A program made the translations under genes and the position numbers. The notes beneath the pieces are model-generated. The model was not told the DNA's origin and made no database searches. It worked only from the letters and a program-made list of their open reading frames with translations. 64,000 nucleotides of DNA from Nitrospira tepida (GTDB lineage: Bacteria; Nitrospirota; Nitrospiria; Nitrospirales; Nitrospiraceae): contig NZ_OX365700.1 in the NCBI RefSeq assembly GCF_947241125.1, positions 4,374,461-4,438,460 of the forward strand. Direction: 5' to 3'. How positions within the stretch are numbered: position 1 is the first letter of the stretch; each line of letters opens with the position of its first letter. This document shows, piece by piece, positions 46,557 through 55,337 of the stretch.

Positions 46557-46640
46557 GTCATGCGTCATACGTCAACCGCCAGCCGGAGGAGGCAGTTCCA
46601 CGATTGACGAATGACGGGTGACGATTGACGAATGCCGTGG
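46557..46640. repeat. CGTCA/TGACG intergenic repeats
   Basis: CGTCATGCGTCATACGTCAA at 46557-46576, then inverted GATTGACGAATGACGGGTG and ACGATTGACGAATGCCG. The pair would form a weak stem around the 25-base core. Like 18060 and 29964. Confidence 0.55.
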
Positions 46641-46712
46641 TTCCCAGGCGCGATGTTGCGGCGAGCCGTCATGAATCCTGTAGCCTAACAACTGCGCTGA
46701 GGAAGTCCCGCC

Positions 46713-47834
46713 ATGCCGACGGACGATGCACAGCGCTTGACGATCGAGAAGGGCACCTGCTTCGCGCTGCTCGCCTATGACATCGGCGCCGCCATCAATC
46801 TCGACCTCGCCGACCGCCGCATCACCGCGCTGAAGGAACGGGCCCAGATCCGCTACAAGCTCCGCGCGCCGCCGCATTTGGAATACCGCCCCGCGCCGTT
46901 GCGGATATTGCAGGAGACCGCTCCGATCAAGCTCTGGCACTATGCCACGAGCCCGAGCATCGAGCTGATGCTCTACGACTTCGGCGCCTTGACGGTCACC
47001 TATAAGATCCCGATCGAAGGTCCCTTCGCCGGCCTGTTGGGGCTGAGCGAAGCCCTCTACGACAACCCCTCGCTCTTGACCGATTCGCGCCGATGGGTCG
47101 ATCAGTTGGCCGAGGCGCTCGGGGAAGCCATCGAGAAGCCGGCGCTGGCCGGGGAGGTCGAGGACTACGCGATCTTCCATATCGAAGCGTCCAGCGCCCC
47201 GAACCGCCCTTTTCTCTGGACGGCGTTTGAGCACGAGCTGGCGCAGATCCTCCGGTGCGAGCGGGCCCCGCTCTCCGAGCAGGAAATCCGCGACGCCATG
47301 TCCTACCGTCTCTCCTTCAGCCCCGAGGACCTCGCGGTGATCGACTGGAACGCCGCCTTTCTGTTCGGGTCCGACATGGAAGACGTGCGGGCGGTGATCG
47401 AGTTCGCCAATGTCGAACTGCTGGAAATGCGCCTGCTCGACCGCCAACTCGATCTCGCGCTGGACCAGGCCTATGAGGCGCTGGCCAGGACCCCGTGGAG
47501 CCGGCTGCCCCTGCCTCGTTCGCTCGAAACCAGCTCCACCCGCATCGCGGAAATGCAGGTGGACAGCGCCATCCTCTTCGAGCGCGTCACCAACACGCTC
47601 AAGCTGTTGGGAGACCAGTACCTCGCGCGGCTGTATCGCATGATCTCGCAGCGCTTTCATCTGGAGGACTGGGACGCGAGCATCATCCGCAAGCTCCAGA
47701 CGTTGGACAGCATTTACGGCAAGATGACCGACCGGGCCGCCAATCGCCGGATGGAATTGTTGGAATGGATCATCGTGGTGCTCATCGCCATTTCCATCGT
47801 GATTTCGTTCATCCCGATGGGTTCATCGCAGTGA
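46713..47834 (+). CDS. RMD1/DUF155-like protein with C-terminal membrane anchor
   Basis: 373 residues. The C-terminal region (AILFERVTNTLKLLGDQYLA, RLQTLDSIY-like helix, then MELLEWIIVVLIAISIVISF) resembles the RMD1 family, where one or two membrane spans follow a coiled helix pair. The N-terminal two-thirds is alpha/beta. Family assignment is tentative. Function is unknown in bacteria. Confidence 0.6.
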   Translation: MPTDDAQRLTIEKGTCFALLAYDIGAAINLDLADRRITALKERAQIRYKLRAPPHLEYRPAPLRILQETAPIKLWHYATSPSIELMLYDFGALTVTYKIPIEGPFAGLLGLSEALYDNPSLLTDSRRWVDQLAEALGEAIEKPALAGEVEDYAIFHIEASSAPNRPFLWTAFEHELAQILRCERAPLSEQEIRDAMSYRLSFSPEDLAVIDWNAAFLFGSDMEDVRAVIEFANVELLEMRLLDRQLDLALDQAYEALARTPWSRLPLPRSLETSSTRIAEMQVDSAILFERVTNTLKLLGDQYLARLYRMISQRFHLEDWDASIIRKLQTLDSIYGKMTDRAANRRMELLEWIIVVLIAISIVISFIPMGSSQ

Positions 47835-47862
47835 TCGCTTGATCAATGGGAACGTGCTGCTC

Positions 47863-48528
47863 ATGGAACAGGATCGGACCATCCTGAAAGTCTTGATCGG
47901 ATCGCAGGCGCATGGGTTGGCCGGCCCGGAGAGCGATGCCGACTATCGAAGCGTCTACGTCATGCCGACCGCGGATCTCTTCCGGGTCGGGTTCCGGTAT
48001 CAGGGCACGAGGATGACGAAGGAAACGGCGGATGAGACGGCTTGGGAAATCGGCCTCTTCCTCTCGCTCGCGCTCGAATGTTACCCCCTGGTCCTCGAAA
48101 CCTTTCTCGCGCCGGTCGTCTCGGCGGACGAGTGGGGACGGGAGTTGCGCGATCTCTTCCCATCCGTCTGGTCCCCGCGCCTGGCCTACGAGGCCTTCAT
48201 GACCTATGCGGCGAACCAACGCAAGAAGTTCCTCGACAAGAAAGACGGGAGGCCGGCCAAGTATGCGGCGGCCTACGTGCGCGTCCTCTACAACCTCTGC
48301 GAACTCCTCGACCGGGGAACTTTTACCGTGCGGATCGCCGAGACGGAGGTCGGGGCCGATCTCGCTCGGCTGAAGGCCGGCCAGGTCCGGCCCGGAGAGG
48401 TCATCGACATGGGCGAGCACTGGGCCGGCGTCGCCACGCAGCGCCTGAGCGCCTGTGTTCATCGGTCCGATCCCAACGCGGTCGACGCCTTCGCCCTCCG
48501 CATCCGTAAGGCCTTCCTGTCTTCCTAG
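47863..48528 (+). CDS. Predicted nucleotidyltransferase (YcgL/RlaP type)
   Basis: 221 residues from ATG 47863 (GTG 47854 possible). IGSQAHGLAGPESDADYRSV is the GS...DxD nucleotidyltransferase core near residues 12-31. Long helical C-terminal region follows with KFLDKKDGRPAKYAAAYVR. The family transfers nucleotides to RNA or protein; the target is unknown. Confidence 0.78.
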   Translation: MEQDRTILKVLIGSQAHGLAGPESDADYRSVYVMPTADLFRVGFRYQGTRMTKETADETAWEIGLFLSLALECYPLVLETFLAPVVSADEWGRELRDLFPSVWSPRLAYEAFMTYAANQRKKFLDKKDGRPAKYAAAYVRVLYNLCELLDRGTFTVRIAETEVGADLARLKAGQVRPGEVIDMGEHWAGVATQRLSACVHRSDPNAVDAFALRIRKAFLSS

Positions 48529-48538
48529 CGATCCACGC

Positions 48539-49507
48539 ATGGACAGTCCACCTCGCGACGATCGACGACGGGCGGCGGAACTGATGACGGCGGCTGTTCC
48601 GCGCGCCGCTCCCACTGACCATGTGGCCCGCACCCTCTCGATGTTGAGGGAAGGCAAGCTCGAAGAAGCCGGGCACCTCTATTTGGTGGATGAACAGGGC
48701 CGGCTGCTCGGCCAGGTGCCGATTGAACGGCTGCTGGCCGCCGGTCCCGAGCAGGTCCTGGCCGATCTTCAAGGTCCGCCGCCGCTGGAGGTGAGTCCGG
48801 ACGAGGTCGCCGAATCGGCCGCGTTGCTGGCGGTTGAACGGCACGAGGCGGACGTGACCGTGGTCGATGAGAGGCGCCGGTTGCTGGGGGCCATCCCGAT
48901 CGGCAGGCTGCTCGCCCTGTTGCACGAAGAGCACGTGGACGATCTGCTCCGAAAAGGCGGCGTGGGCTCGACCCATCCGGCTCCCACCGAACCGCACCGC
49001 ACGGTCGATGCCTTCCGGGCCAGGATTCCCTGGCTGATTCTCGGATTGGCCGGCGGGTGGGTGGCCGCGGGAATAGCCCGCGCCTTTGAAGCAGCCTTGC
49101 AGCAGGAGATCGCGCTGGCCTTCTTTCTTCCGCTCGTCGTCTACATGGCGGACGCGGTCGGCACGCAAACGGAGACGGTGCTGGTCCGGACCCTGGCCTA
49201 CGGCCGGGTCTCCCTGTTCCTGCACCTCTGGCGCGAAGGACTCCTGGGACTTTTGATCGGAGCCACCGTCGGCGCCGTTGCGGGGCTCGGATTGTATCTC
49301 TTTGGAGGCCATCGCCAACTCGCGCTGGTCGTTTCGATCACGCTCCTCGCCACCTCCTGCGTCGCGACGCTGGTCGCCACCTTGCTCCCGCTCGCCCTGG
49401 ACCGGCTGGGTGTCGATCCGGCGCTTGCCAGCGGGCCGATCGCCACCGTGCTCCAGGACCTCCTGAGCGTGGCCATGTATTTGGGCATCGCCACCGCCCT
49501 CCTTTGA
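48539..49507 (+). CDS. mgtE: MgtE-type magnesium transporter-like protein
   Basis: 322 residues. CBS pair (HLYLVDEQGRLLGQVPIERL, VTVVDERRRLLGAIPIGRLL), then an MgtE-type membrane domain with five spans: PWLILGLAGGWVAAGIARA, FFLPLVVYMADAVGTQTET, DLLSVAMYLGIATALL. Short for MgtE because the N-terminal superhelical domain is missing, as in some homologues. It probably imports divalent cations. Confidence 0.87.
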   Translation: MDSPPRDDRRRAAELMTAAVPRAAPTDHVARTLSMLREGKLEEAGHLYLVDEQGRLLGQVPIERLLAAGPEQVLADLQGPPPLEVSPDEVAESAALLAVERHEADVTVVDERRRLLGAIPIGRLLALLHEEHVDDLLRKGGVGSTHPAPTEPHRTVDAFRARIPWLILGLAGGWVAAGIARAFEAALQQEIALAFFLPLVVYMADAVGTQTETVLVRTLAYGRVSLFLHLWREGLLGLLIGATVGAVAGLGLYLFGGHRQLALVVSITLLATSCVATLVATLLPLALDRLGVDPALASGPIATVLQDLLSVAMYLGIATALL

Positions 49508-49694
49508 CAGGAGGCTGTACCGCTCTCCGGGCCTGCCGGGCACGCCTCCTCGCCCAAAAAATTGCCCGTCCATCTTGGCATCTTCCGCACAGAAGAGTAT
49601 AAGGGACAACATTCTCTACGCCGCACATCGTAGAAACCAGCGTCGCTCGATCCCGCGACGGCTGACCCAGTCGACACATGGAATGGAGGTCTCA

Positions 49695-50036
49695 ATGAGG
49701 AGCGTCCTAAGACTTTGTTGTGTGCTCTGGCTTGCGGTGGGAATGGCCGGCACGCCTGCGTCCCTCTTCGCCGCAAATCAGAAGGGAGCGGTTCACACGG
49801 TCCGCGGACAGGTCGTGGCCACGAACCTGAAGGACGAGCCGCACACGATCGTCATCCGATCCGGCCGGCCCAATAAAGAAGAGCTGATCGTCGGCGCGTC
49901 GGTTCCGCCCGAGGCCAAGATCACCAAAGGCACGCGCGCCATCACGCTGGCCGATGTCAAAGTAGGAGACGTTGCCGACCTCACCTATTCGAAGAACCCT
50001 GACGGACTGGTCGCCCAGTCCATTCACATCCGCTAA
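49695..50036 (+). CDS. Exported small beta protein
   Basis: 113 residues. Signal peptide MRSVLRLCCVLWLAVGMAG, cleavage near LFAANQ. The mature part (VRGQVVATNLKDEPHTIVIR, then TLADVKVGDVADLTYSKN) looks like an OB-type or DUF5666-like fold. GGAGG 5 bases before ATG 49695. Sits directly upstream of pal. Function unknown. Confidence 0.75.
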   Translation: MRSVLRLCCVLWLAVGMAGTPASLFAANQKGAVHTVRGQVVATNLKDEPHTIVIRSGRPNKEELIVGASVPPEAKITKGTRAITLADVKVGDVADLTYSKNPDGLVAQSIHIR

Positions 50037-50050
50037 GGAGAACCACACTC

Positions 50051-50746
50051 ATGTATGGATTGATCGCAACGACAGCATGTCGAGTCCTGCTGGGATTCCT
50101 CATACTGGGGATCGTTACGGGCTGTTCGGGTAAAAAACTGTCGTCCGGTTCCGGAGACCAATCGTTCATTGCCGGGCCGAAGCCCGAAGCGCCGGCCGTG
50201 CAGGCGACGCCGGAACCGGTGCCGCCCCCGCCGCCGCCAATGGAAGAGGCGAAAGTCGAACCGCCTGTGGCCCAGCCGGTTCCTGCTCCAACTCCGGAAC
50301 CGGTTCAGCCGGCCCCTGCTCCCGCTCCCGAACCACCTGCGGCGCCGGAGCCGCCCATAGTCGCCCAGGCGCCCGCGGCGCTGCCGGTGGAACCGCCTCC
50401 CCCTCCGGCTCCCTCTCCCTCGCTGGAGGACATCTATTTCGACTATGACCAATCGGTCTTGCGCGCCGACGCGCGGACGACGTTGGAAGAGAACGCCAAG
50501 GTCCTGCGGGCCAACGATGGACAGAAAATCGTCATCGAAGGCCATTGCGACGAGCGCGGCACGCTGGCTTATAATCTGATCCTTGGCGAGCGCCGGGCCC
50601 AATCGGTCAAACGTTACCTGGAAAATCTCGGCGTGCCCGGTTCGCAGATGCAGATCATCAGTTACGGCAAAGAGCGGCCCTTCTGCACCGACCACAGCGA
50701 AGCCTGCTGGCAGTCCAACCGCCGGGCCCATTTTGTCGCCCGATAA
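50051..50746 (+). CDS. pal: Peptidoglycan-associated lipoprotein
   Basis: 231 residues. Lipoprotein signal with lipobox IVTGCSGKK, a long Pro/Ala/Glu linker (about 40-125), then an OmpA-like domain: IYFDYDQSVLRADARTTLEE, IEGHCDERGTLAYNLILGER, QIISYGKERP. Links outer membrane to peptidoglycan as part of Tol-Pal. The linker is unusually long and repetitive. No tol genes adjacent. Confidence 0.92.
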   Translation: MYGLIATTACRVLLGFLILGIVTGCSGKKLSSGSGDQSFIAGPKPEAPAVQATPEPVPPPPPPMEEAKVEPPVAQPVPAPTPEPVQPAPAPAPEPPAAPEPPIVAQAPAALPVEPPPPPAPSPSLEDIYFDYDQSVLRADARTTLEENAKVLRANDGQKIVIEGHCDERGTLAYNLILGERRAQSVKRYLENLGVPGSQMQIISYGKERPFCTDHSEACWQSNRRAHFVAR

Positions 50747-50753
50747 CCGAACA

Positions 50754-50783
50754 GGGCGGCCCTTTTCCATTTAAGGGCCGCCC
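50754..50783 (+). terminator. Stem-loop after pal
   Basis: Perfect 11-bp stem GGGCGGCCCTT / AAGGGCCGCCC around an 8-base loop, 8 bases after the pal stop. A short T-containing stretch follows (TTCAGTTCTCT), so termination strength is not certain. Confidence 0.75.
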
Positions 50784-50851
50784 TTCAGTTCTCTGTCCCC
50801 CGCCAGCATATCGCACGCCTACCTGGCCTGCCTGTTGCTTGTCCAACGGGC

Positions 50852-52063
50852 ATGGGCATGCGTTTCTTTCGTCTCTTGGTGTTGTTGCTCGCCTGCTGCC
50901 TGGGTGACCCCATCCCCGCTTCAGCCGACAACAGGCTGGCCGCCACCTGCGCCGCGGACATCGAAGTCTTCGTCAGAGAAGGCTGCCCCCACTGTACCCG
51001 AGCCAAATCCTTTCTGGAGCAACTGAAACAGGAACGGCCGTCCCTTCAGATTGTCATCCGCGACGTTGGGCGATCGCCGGAGGCGACGGAGCGATTGCAC
51101 GTGCTGGCAGCTGCCCGGGGTATTCGGACACTCGGCGTGCCGGCCTTTCTGGTGGGAGGAGAACTCCTGATCGGCTACGACGAGGCTGGTACGACCGGCT
51201 CGCTGATCCGATCGCTGCTCGACCGAACTTCACGCGATCGCGACGACGAGCTGCCTCCCGATGCCTGCCGATCCGAGATCGAGGAGCCTTGTCGCTCCTC
51301 GTCCGATCAAGCGAGCGATCCGGACACAGTGACGGTCTCGTTTTTCGGCCGTTTGAGCGCGCGGGATCTCGGGCTCCCGCTCTTCACCCTGGTCCTCGGC
51401 CTCTTGGACGGGTTCAATCCCTGCGCCATGTGGGTCCTGCTGTTTCTCCTGTCCCTGTTGGTGAACTTGCGAGACCGGAAGAAAATGGCTCTGATCGCCG
51501 GGACGTTCGTCCTGGTCAGCGGTCTGGTGTATTTCGCGTTCATGGCGGCCTGGCTCAACCTGTTCCGGTTCGTCGGCTATTCGCGCGTCACGGAAATCCT
51601 GCTTGGCGGAGTGGCCCTGCTGATCGGCGCCCTCAACCTACACGATGCGTCTTCAACCGAAGGTGGGTGGTCGATCGGAATCCCGGAATCGGCCAAGCCG
51701 GACCTCTACGCCAGAACGAGACGGATTCTTCAGGCCGACAATATGGCCGGGGCGGTCGTCGGAGTCGTCCTGCTCGCCGTTCTGGTCAATGTCATCGAAT
51801 TGCTTTGTACGGCGGGGTTGCCCGCCGCCTATACCAGAATCCTGACCTTACGCGACCTGACTTGGTGGCAGTACTACGGCTATCTCGCCCTCTATAACCT
51901 TGCCTATATCGCCGACGACAGTCTGATGGTCGCGATCGCCGTCGTGACGCTCAGCCGCCATAAGCTACAAGCTCGTCAAGGACGCCGGCTCAAGCTCCTG
52001 AGCGGAGCCGTCATGGCCGGCCTGGGCCTCATCCTGCTGTTGAAACCGGACTGGCTGCAATAA
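50852..52063 (+). CDS. Thioredoxin-like plus DsbD-like membrane protein
   Basis: 403 residues. Signal, then a glutaredoxin/thioredoxin-like domain with CPHC at EGCPHCTRAK (about residue 46) and GVPAFLVGG; a short acidic linker; then a DsbD/CcdA-like membrane part with six spans, containing GLLDGFNPCAMWVLLFLLS and an ELLCTAGLPAAYT segment, the two membrane cysteines. It would move reducing power across the membrane into the periplasm, serving cytochrome maturation. Confidence 0.82.
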   Translation: MGMRFFRLLVLLLACCLGDPIPASADNRLAATCAADIEVFVREGCPHCTRAKSFLEQLKQERPSLQIVIRDVGRSPEATERLHVLAAARGIRTLGVPAFLVGGELLIGYDEAGTTGSLIRSLLDRTSRDRDDELPPDACRSEIEEPCRSSSDQASDPDTVTVSFFGRLSARDLGLPLFTLVLGLLDGFNPCAMWVLLFLLSLLVNLRDRKKMALIAGTFVLVSGLVYFAFMAAWLNLFRFVGYSRVTEILLGGVALLIGALNLHDASSTEGGWSIGIPESAKPDLYARTRRILQADNMAGAVVGVVLLAVLVNVIELLCTAGLPAAYTRILTLRDLTWWQYYGYLALYNLAYIADDSLMVAIAVVTLSRHKLQARQGRRLKLLSGAVMAGLGLILLLKPDWLQ

Positions 52064-52299
52064 CAACACCCTTTCCCACAGGCGGACCGACTCAATCGGT
52101 CGTTCCCTTCCGCTGTGGCTTTTGGCAACAACCGCTATCTCCCCGCTGGTCTGAAACGCAACATCGTGCCGGCCTCGCTGTTGTTCTAAGTGCTTGTTCG
52201 GCTTGCTGGGACTTCGCCTCAGGCCGGGCTCCTCTCTCTGGCACCTTGCATGCACACTCGCAAGAGCATTGCGTCCGGATTATCCAGGAGGGGTGTCTG

Positions 52300-52608
52300 A
52301 TGGATACCGCCACACCGACCGCTCGCATCATTCTGGAGGCGATCGCGCGCCTGCCCGGTTGCCGCATGGAGGAGGTGCTGAGCCTGCATCCCGATCTCAC
52401 GTGGAATCAGGTCTTTGCGGAAATCGATCGGCTGAGCCGGGAGGGCGCGCTGCTCGTCACGCTGAAGGGGCGAGGAGAATATGCCCTGTCGCTTCCACCT
52501 CACAAAGAAGCGGCGCAGTATCCACGGTGCGACATCGCCCTGGAGAGCGAAGCGGCCCGGACGCCGCTGGAGGGCGGGGAACCGCAGAGGAAGGTTGAAG
52601 CGGCTTAG
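52300..52608 (+). CDS. Small winged-helix-like protein
   Basis: 102 residues from ATG 52300 with AGGAGGGG upstream. RIILEAIARLPGCRMEEVL and TWNQVFAEIDRLSREGALL, VTLKGRGEYALSL form a compact wHTH. Acidic C-terminal tail. No operator found. The same strand as Hsp20, 71 bases away. Confidence 0.65.
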   Translation: MDTATPTARIILEAIARLPGCRMEEVLSLHPDLTWNQVFAEIDRLSREGALLVTLKGRGEYALSLPPHKEAAQYPRCDIALESEAARTPLEGGEPQRKVEAA

Positions 52609-52679
52609 CGGGAATGACGATGGAGGCCGCCGTTCACACCATTCACCGTTCGTATTGAGACGGAAAGGAGGGGAGCGCC

Positions 52680-53153
52680 ATGGGAGAACTGACTCGCTGG
52701 GATCCGATCACCAGATGGAATCCCGTGAAAGAATTGGAGGAGATGGAAAAGCGGCTGGCTACCCTCTTCGGTCGCACGGCCGCGCGGAAAGAAGGCGAAC
52801 GAGAGGAGGCCATGACGGTCGCCGAGTGGTCCCCGTTAGTGGACATCTCGGAGGACGACAAGGAATACCTCATCAAGGCCGAGCTGCCGGAGGTGAAGAA
52901 GGACCAGATCAAGCTGACCGTCCACAACGGCGTCATGACCATCTCCGGGGAACGGACCTATGAGAAAGAGGAAAAGGGCAAGAAATTCCATCGCGTGGAG
53001 CGCGCGTACGGGAGCTTTACCCGAAGCTTCACCGTCCCGGACGATGCCGACGCCGCCAAAATTTCCGCCGAGTCCAAGGACGGGGTGTTGTGGGTACACC
53101 TGCCGAAAACCGCGAAGCCCGCGTCCAAGAGCGTGGAGATCAAGGTGGGGTGA
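52680..53153 (+). CDS. Small heat-shock protein (Hsp20)
   Basis: 157 residues. N-terminal RWDPITRWNPVKELEEMEKR; alpha-crystallin domain about 45-145 with PLVDISEDDKEYLIKAELPE, GVMTISGERTYEK and GVLWVHLPKTAKP. ATP-independent chaperone. AAAGGAGGGG precedes the start. Next gene BCAM0308-type overlaps in one candidate start. Confidence 0.9.
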   Translation: MGELTRWDPITRWNPVKELEEMEKRLATLFGRTAARKEGEREEAMTVAEWSPLVDISEDDKEYLIKAELPEVKKDQIKLTVHNGVMTISGERTYEKEEKGKKFHRVERAYGSFTRSFTVPDDADAAKISAESKDGVLWVHLPKTAKPASKSVEIKVG

Positions 53154-53242
53154 TGAGTGTCCTCAACCCACGCCGGAGGAGGACCTCATTTTCCGATTGC
53201 CGTGCCGAGCGGGCGCCACTCGGCAGAACGGAGGCCGACCGT

Positions 53243-53743
53243 ATGAAAGCCAAGACCGCCGCCGCAAGCGGACGACCAGCAAGACGAGACAGGGATGTCC
53301 GCGAATACGAGCACGATACCTACAAGACCAAGCGCAAGCTGAAGGAGCCCACCGCCTGCCCGCAATGCGGCGCGGTTTTCCATCGTGGCCGTTGGTCCTG
53401 GGGCCCCAAACCGGAGAACGCGCACGAAGCGTTGTGCCCGGCCTGCCAGCGGATCGAAGACAAGTATCCCAAAGGGCTGGTCACCTTGATGGGACCGTAC
53501 CTGCCATCACACGAGCATGAACTGGTCGGACTCATCCGGAACGCGGAAGCCAGTGAAAAGGAAGAGCATCCGCTCTCGCGGATCATGGCGATCGAAAAAA
53601 AGAAGGACAAGGTGGTGATCTCGACCACGGACTCGCACCTGGCCCGCCGGATCGGGTCGGCCTTGAAGGACGCGCACCAGGGCGAGTTGGACGTGCACTA
53701 CAACAAGGCCGAGGACTTTGTGAGAGTCCAATGGACTCGTTGA
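53243..53743 (+). CDS. BCAM0308-family zinc-ribbon protein
   Basis: 166 residues from ATG 53243 (GGAGG 8 bases upstream; ATG 53153, overlapping the Hsp20 stop, also possible). CPQCGAVFHRGRWSWG and LCPACQRIEDKYP give the zinc-binding cysteine pairs, then ISTTDSHLARRIGSALK and DVHYNKAEDFVRVQWTR, the family's typical ending. Function unknown; resembles the NMD3-like ribbon. Confidence 0.8.
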   Translation: MKAKTAAASGRPARRDRDVREYEHDTYKTKRKLKEPTACPQCGAVFHRGRWSWGPKPENAHEALCPACQRIEDKYPKGLVTLMGPYLPSHEHELVGLIRNAEASEKEEHPLSRIMAIEKKKDKVVISTTDSHLARRIGSALKDAHQGELDVHYNKAEDFVRVQWTR

Positions 53744-53777
53744 CGGCTCCGCGGGACCAGGAGGGCATCCCTATGCT

Positions 53778-54380
53778 ATGATGGCGCGCGGCGCCATAGG
53801 ACCGCACCGCTTCTTGTCTCCCGTGCAAGCCGGGCTTCTCCTCCTGACGCTCGGCCTGTTCGGCGTGATAGTTTGGCTGGGGCTCCTCGGATTACCGGCA
53901 GCGATCGAATCGGTCGGAGCGGAGACCAGAATCCTGCCCGATGCCATGATCGAAGCGGACCGGGACACGGTGGACGAGTTGCTCGCGACCTTTCATCGGG
54001 CGGACGAAGCGGTGGTCCGGCGAGACCTGGACGGCGTGATGAGCCTCTACTCCAAGCGGTACAACTACCACGACCTCGCGAAGTCCGATGTGGAACAGAT
54101 CTGGATGGCGCTCTTCAAGGACTATCGGGAGATCACCAGTAGCCATACATTTTCCGTGATTCGCGTCACAACCACGCCGGAAGGACTGCTCGCGGAGATC
54201 ACCTGCACGGGGGCTTTGTGGGCCACCTCCGAGCGGGGGAACCTCCGCGTTCCCATCGACAGTTGGCATGAAGAAGTCCATCAACTCGTCAAAGAGGACG
54301 GAGCTTGGCGCATTCGCGGGAACGCCGGAGAAGCCCCGACGGTCCTGCCCTTCGGCACCGCACCCCATCCGTTGTTTTAG
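53778..54380 (+). CDS. Exported NTF2-like/SnoaL-fold protein (paralogue)
   Basis: 200 residues. Hydrophobic N-terminus (LLLLTLGLFGVIVWLGLLGL), then DAMIEADRDTVDELLATFHR, VMSLYSKRYNYHDLAKSD, ITCTGALWATSER and IDSWHEEVHQLVKEDGAWRI. Ends TAPHPLF. Close to the protein at 28565; the shared GALWAT and HPLF marks suggest duplication. Directly upstream of the USP at 54395. Confidence 0.75.
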   Translation: MMARGAIGPHRFLSPVQAGLLLLTLGLFGVIVWLGLLGLPAAIESVGAETRILPDAMIEADRDTVDELLATFHRADEAVVRRDLDGVMSLYSKRYNYHDLAKSDVEQIWMALFKDYREITSSHTFSVIRVTTTPEGLLAEITCTGALWATSERGNLRVPIDSWHEEVHQLVKEDGAWRIRGNAGEAPTVLPFGTAPHPLF

Positions 54381-54394
54381 GACACAGGAGACCC

Positions 54395-55252
54395 ATGCGT
54401 ATCGTCATCGCCGTCGACTGGTCGGATCAAACGTTCAATGCCGTCCAGGTGGCCGGCCGGCTCTTCACGCCGGACGAACTCACGCTGATCCACGGCATCG
54501 ACATGCGGCCGTTCGAGAGCCCGTTCACGCCGGTTCCGCTGGCGAAACAGGCGCACGAAGAGCTGCGACAGGCCCTCATCGATGCCGGCGAGAAATTGTT
54601 AGACCAGACCGCGGCCTTGGTCCCCTCCACGGTGAAGTCGGTTCGGCGCCTGTATCAATTCGGGAATCCCGCGGATGTCGTGCTCGAAACAGCCAAGTCC
54701 GCCAAGGCCGACCTGATCGTGCTCGGCAGCCGCGGTCGAGGCCGCATGGCTGAAGCCGTGCTGGGCAGCGTCTCCCACCGTGTGGTTCAGCACGCCTCCT
54801 GCTCCACCTTGATCGTCCGCGGCGATCCCGGCGCGGTGACGCATGCCGTCTTGGCCATCGAAGGGGTGGAGGATGCCGCCCGCCTGCGAGGCTGGCTCTC
54901 GACCAATCGCCTCGCCCGGTCGGTTTCCTGGTCGGTGATCAGCGTCGTGCCGACGCCCCATGTCGGCGATCCCACCCTCGCCTACGGGTATGCGGCCTGG
55001 ACGGAGGAGATGGAACTCTACGCCCAGGGGCAGGTGCGCGAGACCGCGACCGCGCTCGGCGGCATCTATCACATCTCATCCACCCAGGTGCTGAAGGGCG
55101 ATCCGGCGGATCAGATTGCCGAGGCCGCGAAGGACGCGCAGCTCGTCGTGATCGGCTCGCACGGCAGACGAGGCGTGGAGCGGTTTCTTCTCGGCAGCGT
55201 TTCGCATGCGGTGCTGCACCATGTCAGTTGTCCGGTGCTCGTCATTCGGTGA
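54395..55252 (+). CDS. Tandem-domain universal stress protein
   Basis: 285 residues. MRIVIAVDWSDQTFNAVQVA, LGSRGRGRMAEAVLGSVSHR, and second domain VIGSHGRRGVERFLLGSVSH. AGGAG 4 bases upstream fixes the ATG. Both nucleotide loops intact. Fourth USP in the window. Confidence 0.9.
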   Translation: MRIVIAVDWSDQTFNAVQVAGRLFTPDELTLIHGIDMRPFESPFTPVPLAKQAHEELRQALIDAGEKLLDQTAALVPSTVKSVRRLYQFGNPADVVLETAKSAKADLIVLGSRGRGRMAEAVLGSVSHRVVQHASCSTLIVRGDPGAVTHAVLAIEGVEDAARLRGWLSTNRLARSVSWSVISVVPTPHVGDPTLAYGYAAWTEEMELYAQGQVRETATALGGIYHISSTQVLKGDPADQIAEAAKDAQLVVIGSHGRRGVERFLLGSVSHAVLHHVSCPVLVIR

Positions 55253-55337
55253 TCTTGTCGAGTCGGTCTGAGCGGACGGCCGGCGTGTTTCTCAAGACCT
55301 TCATTCAAAACCCTCTTCCTCGCCAACACAATCACGG

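Noticed and set aside
46557-46640. Possible CRISPR-like repeat
   Set aside because: Units are 5-7 bases with no regular spacers.
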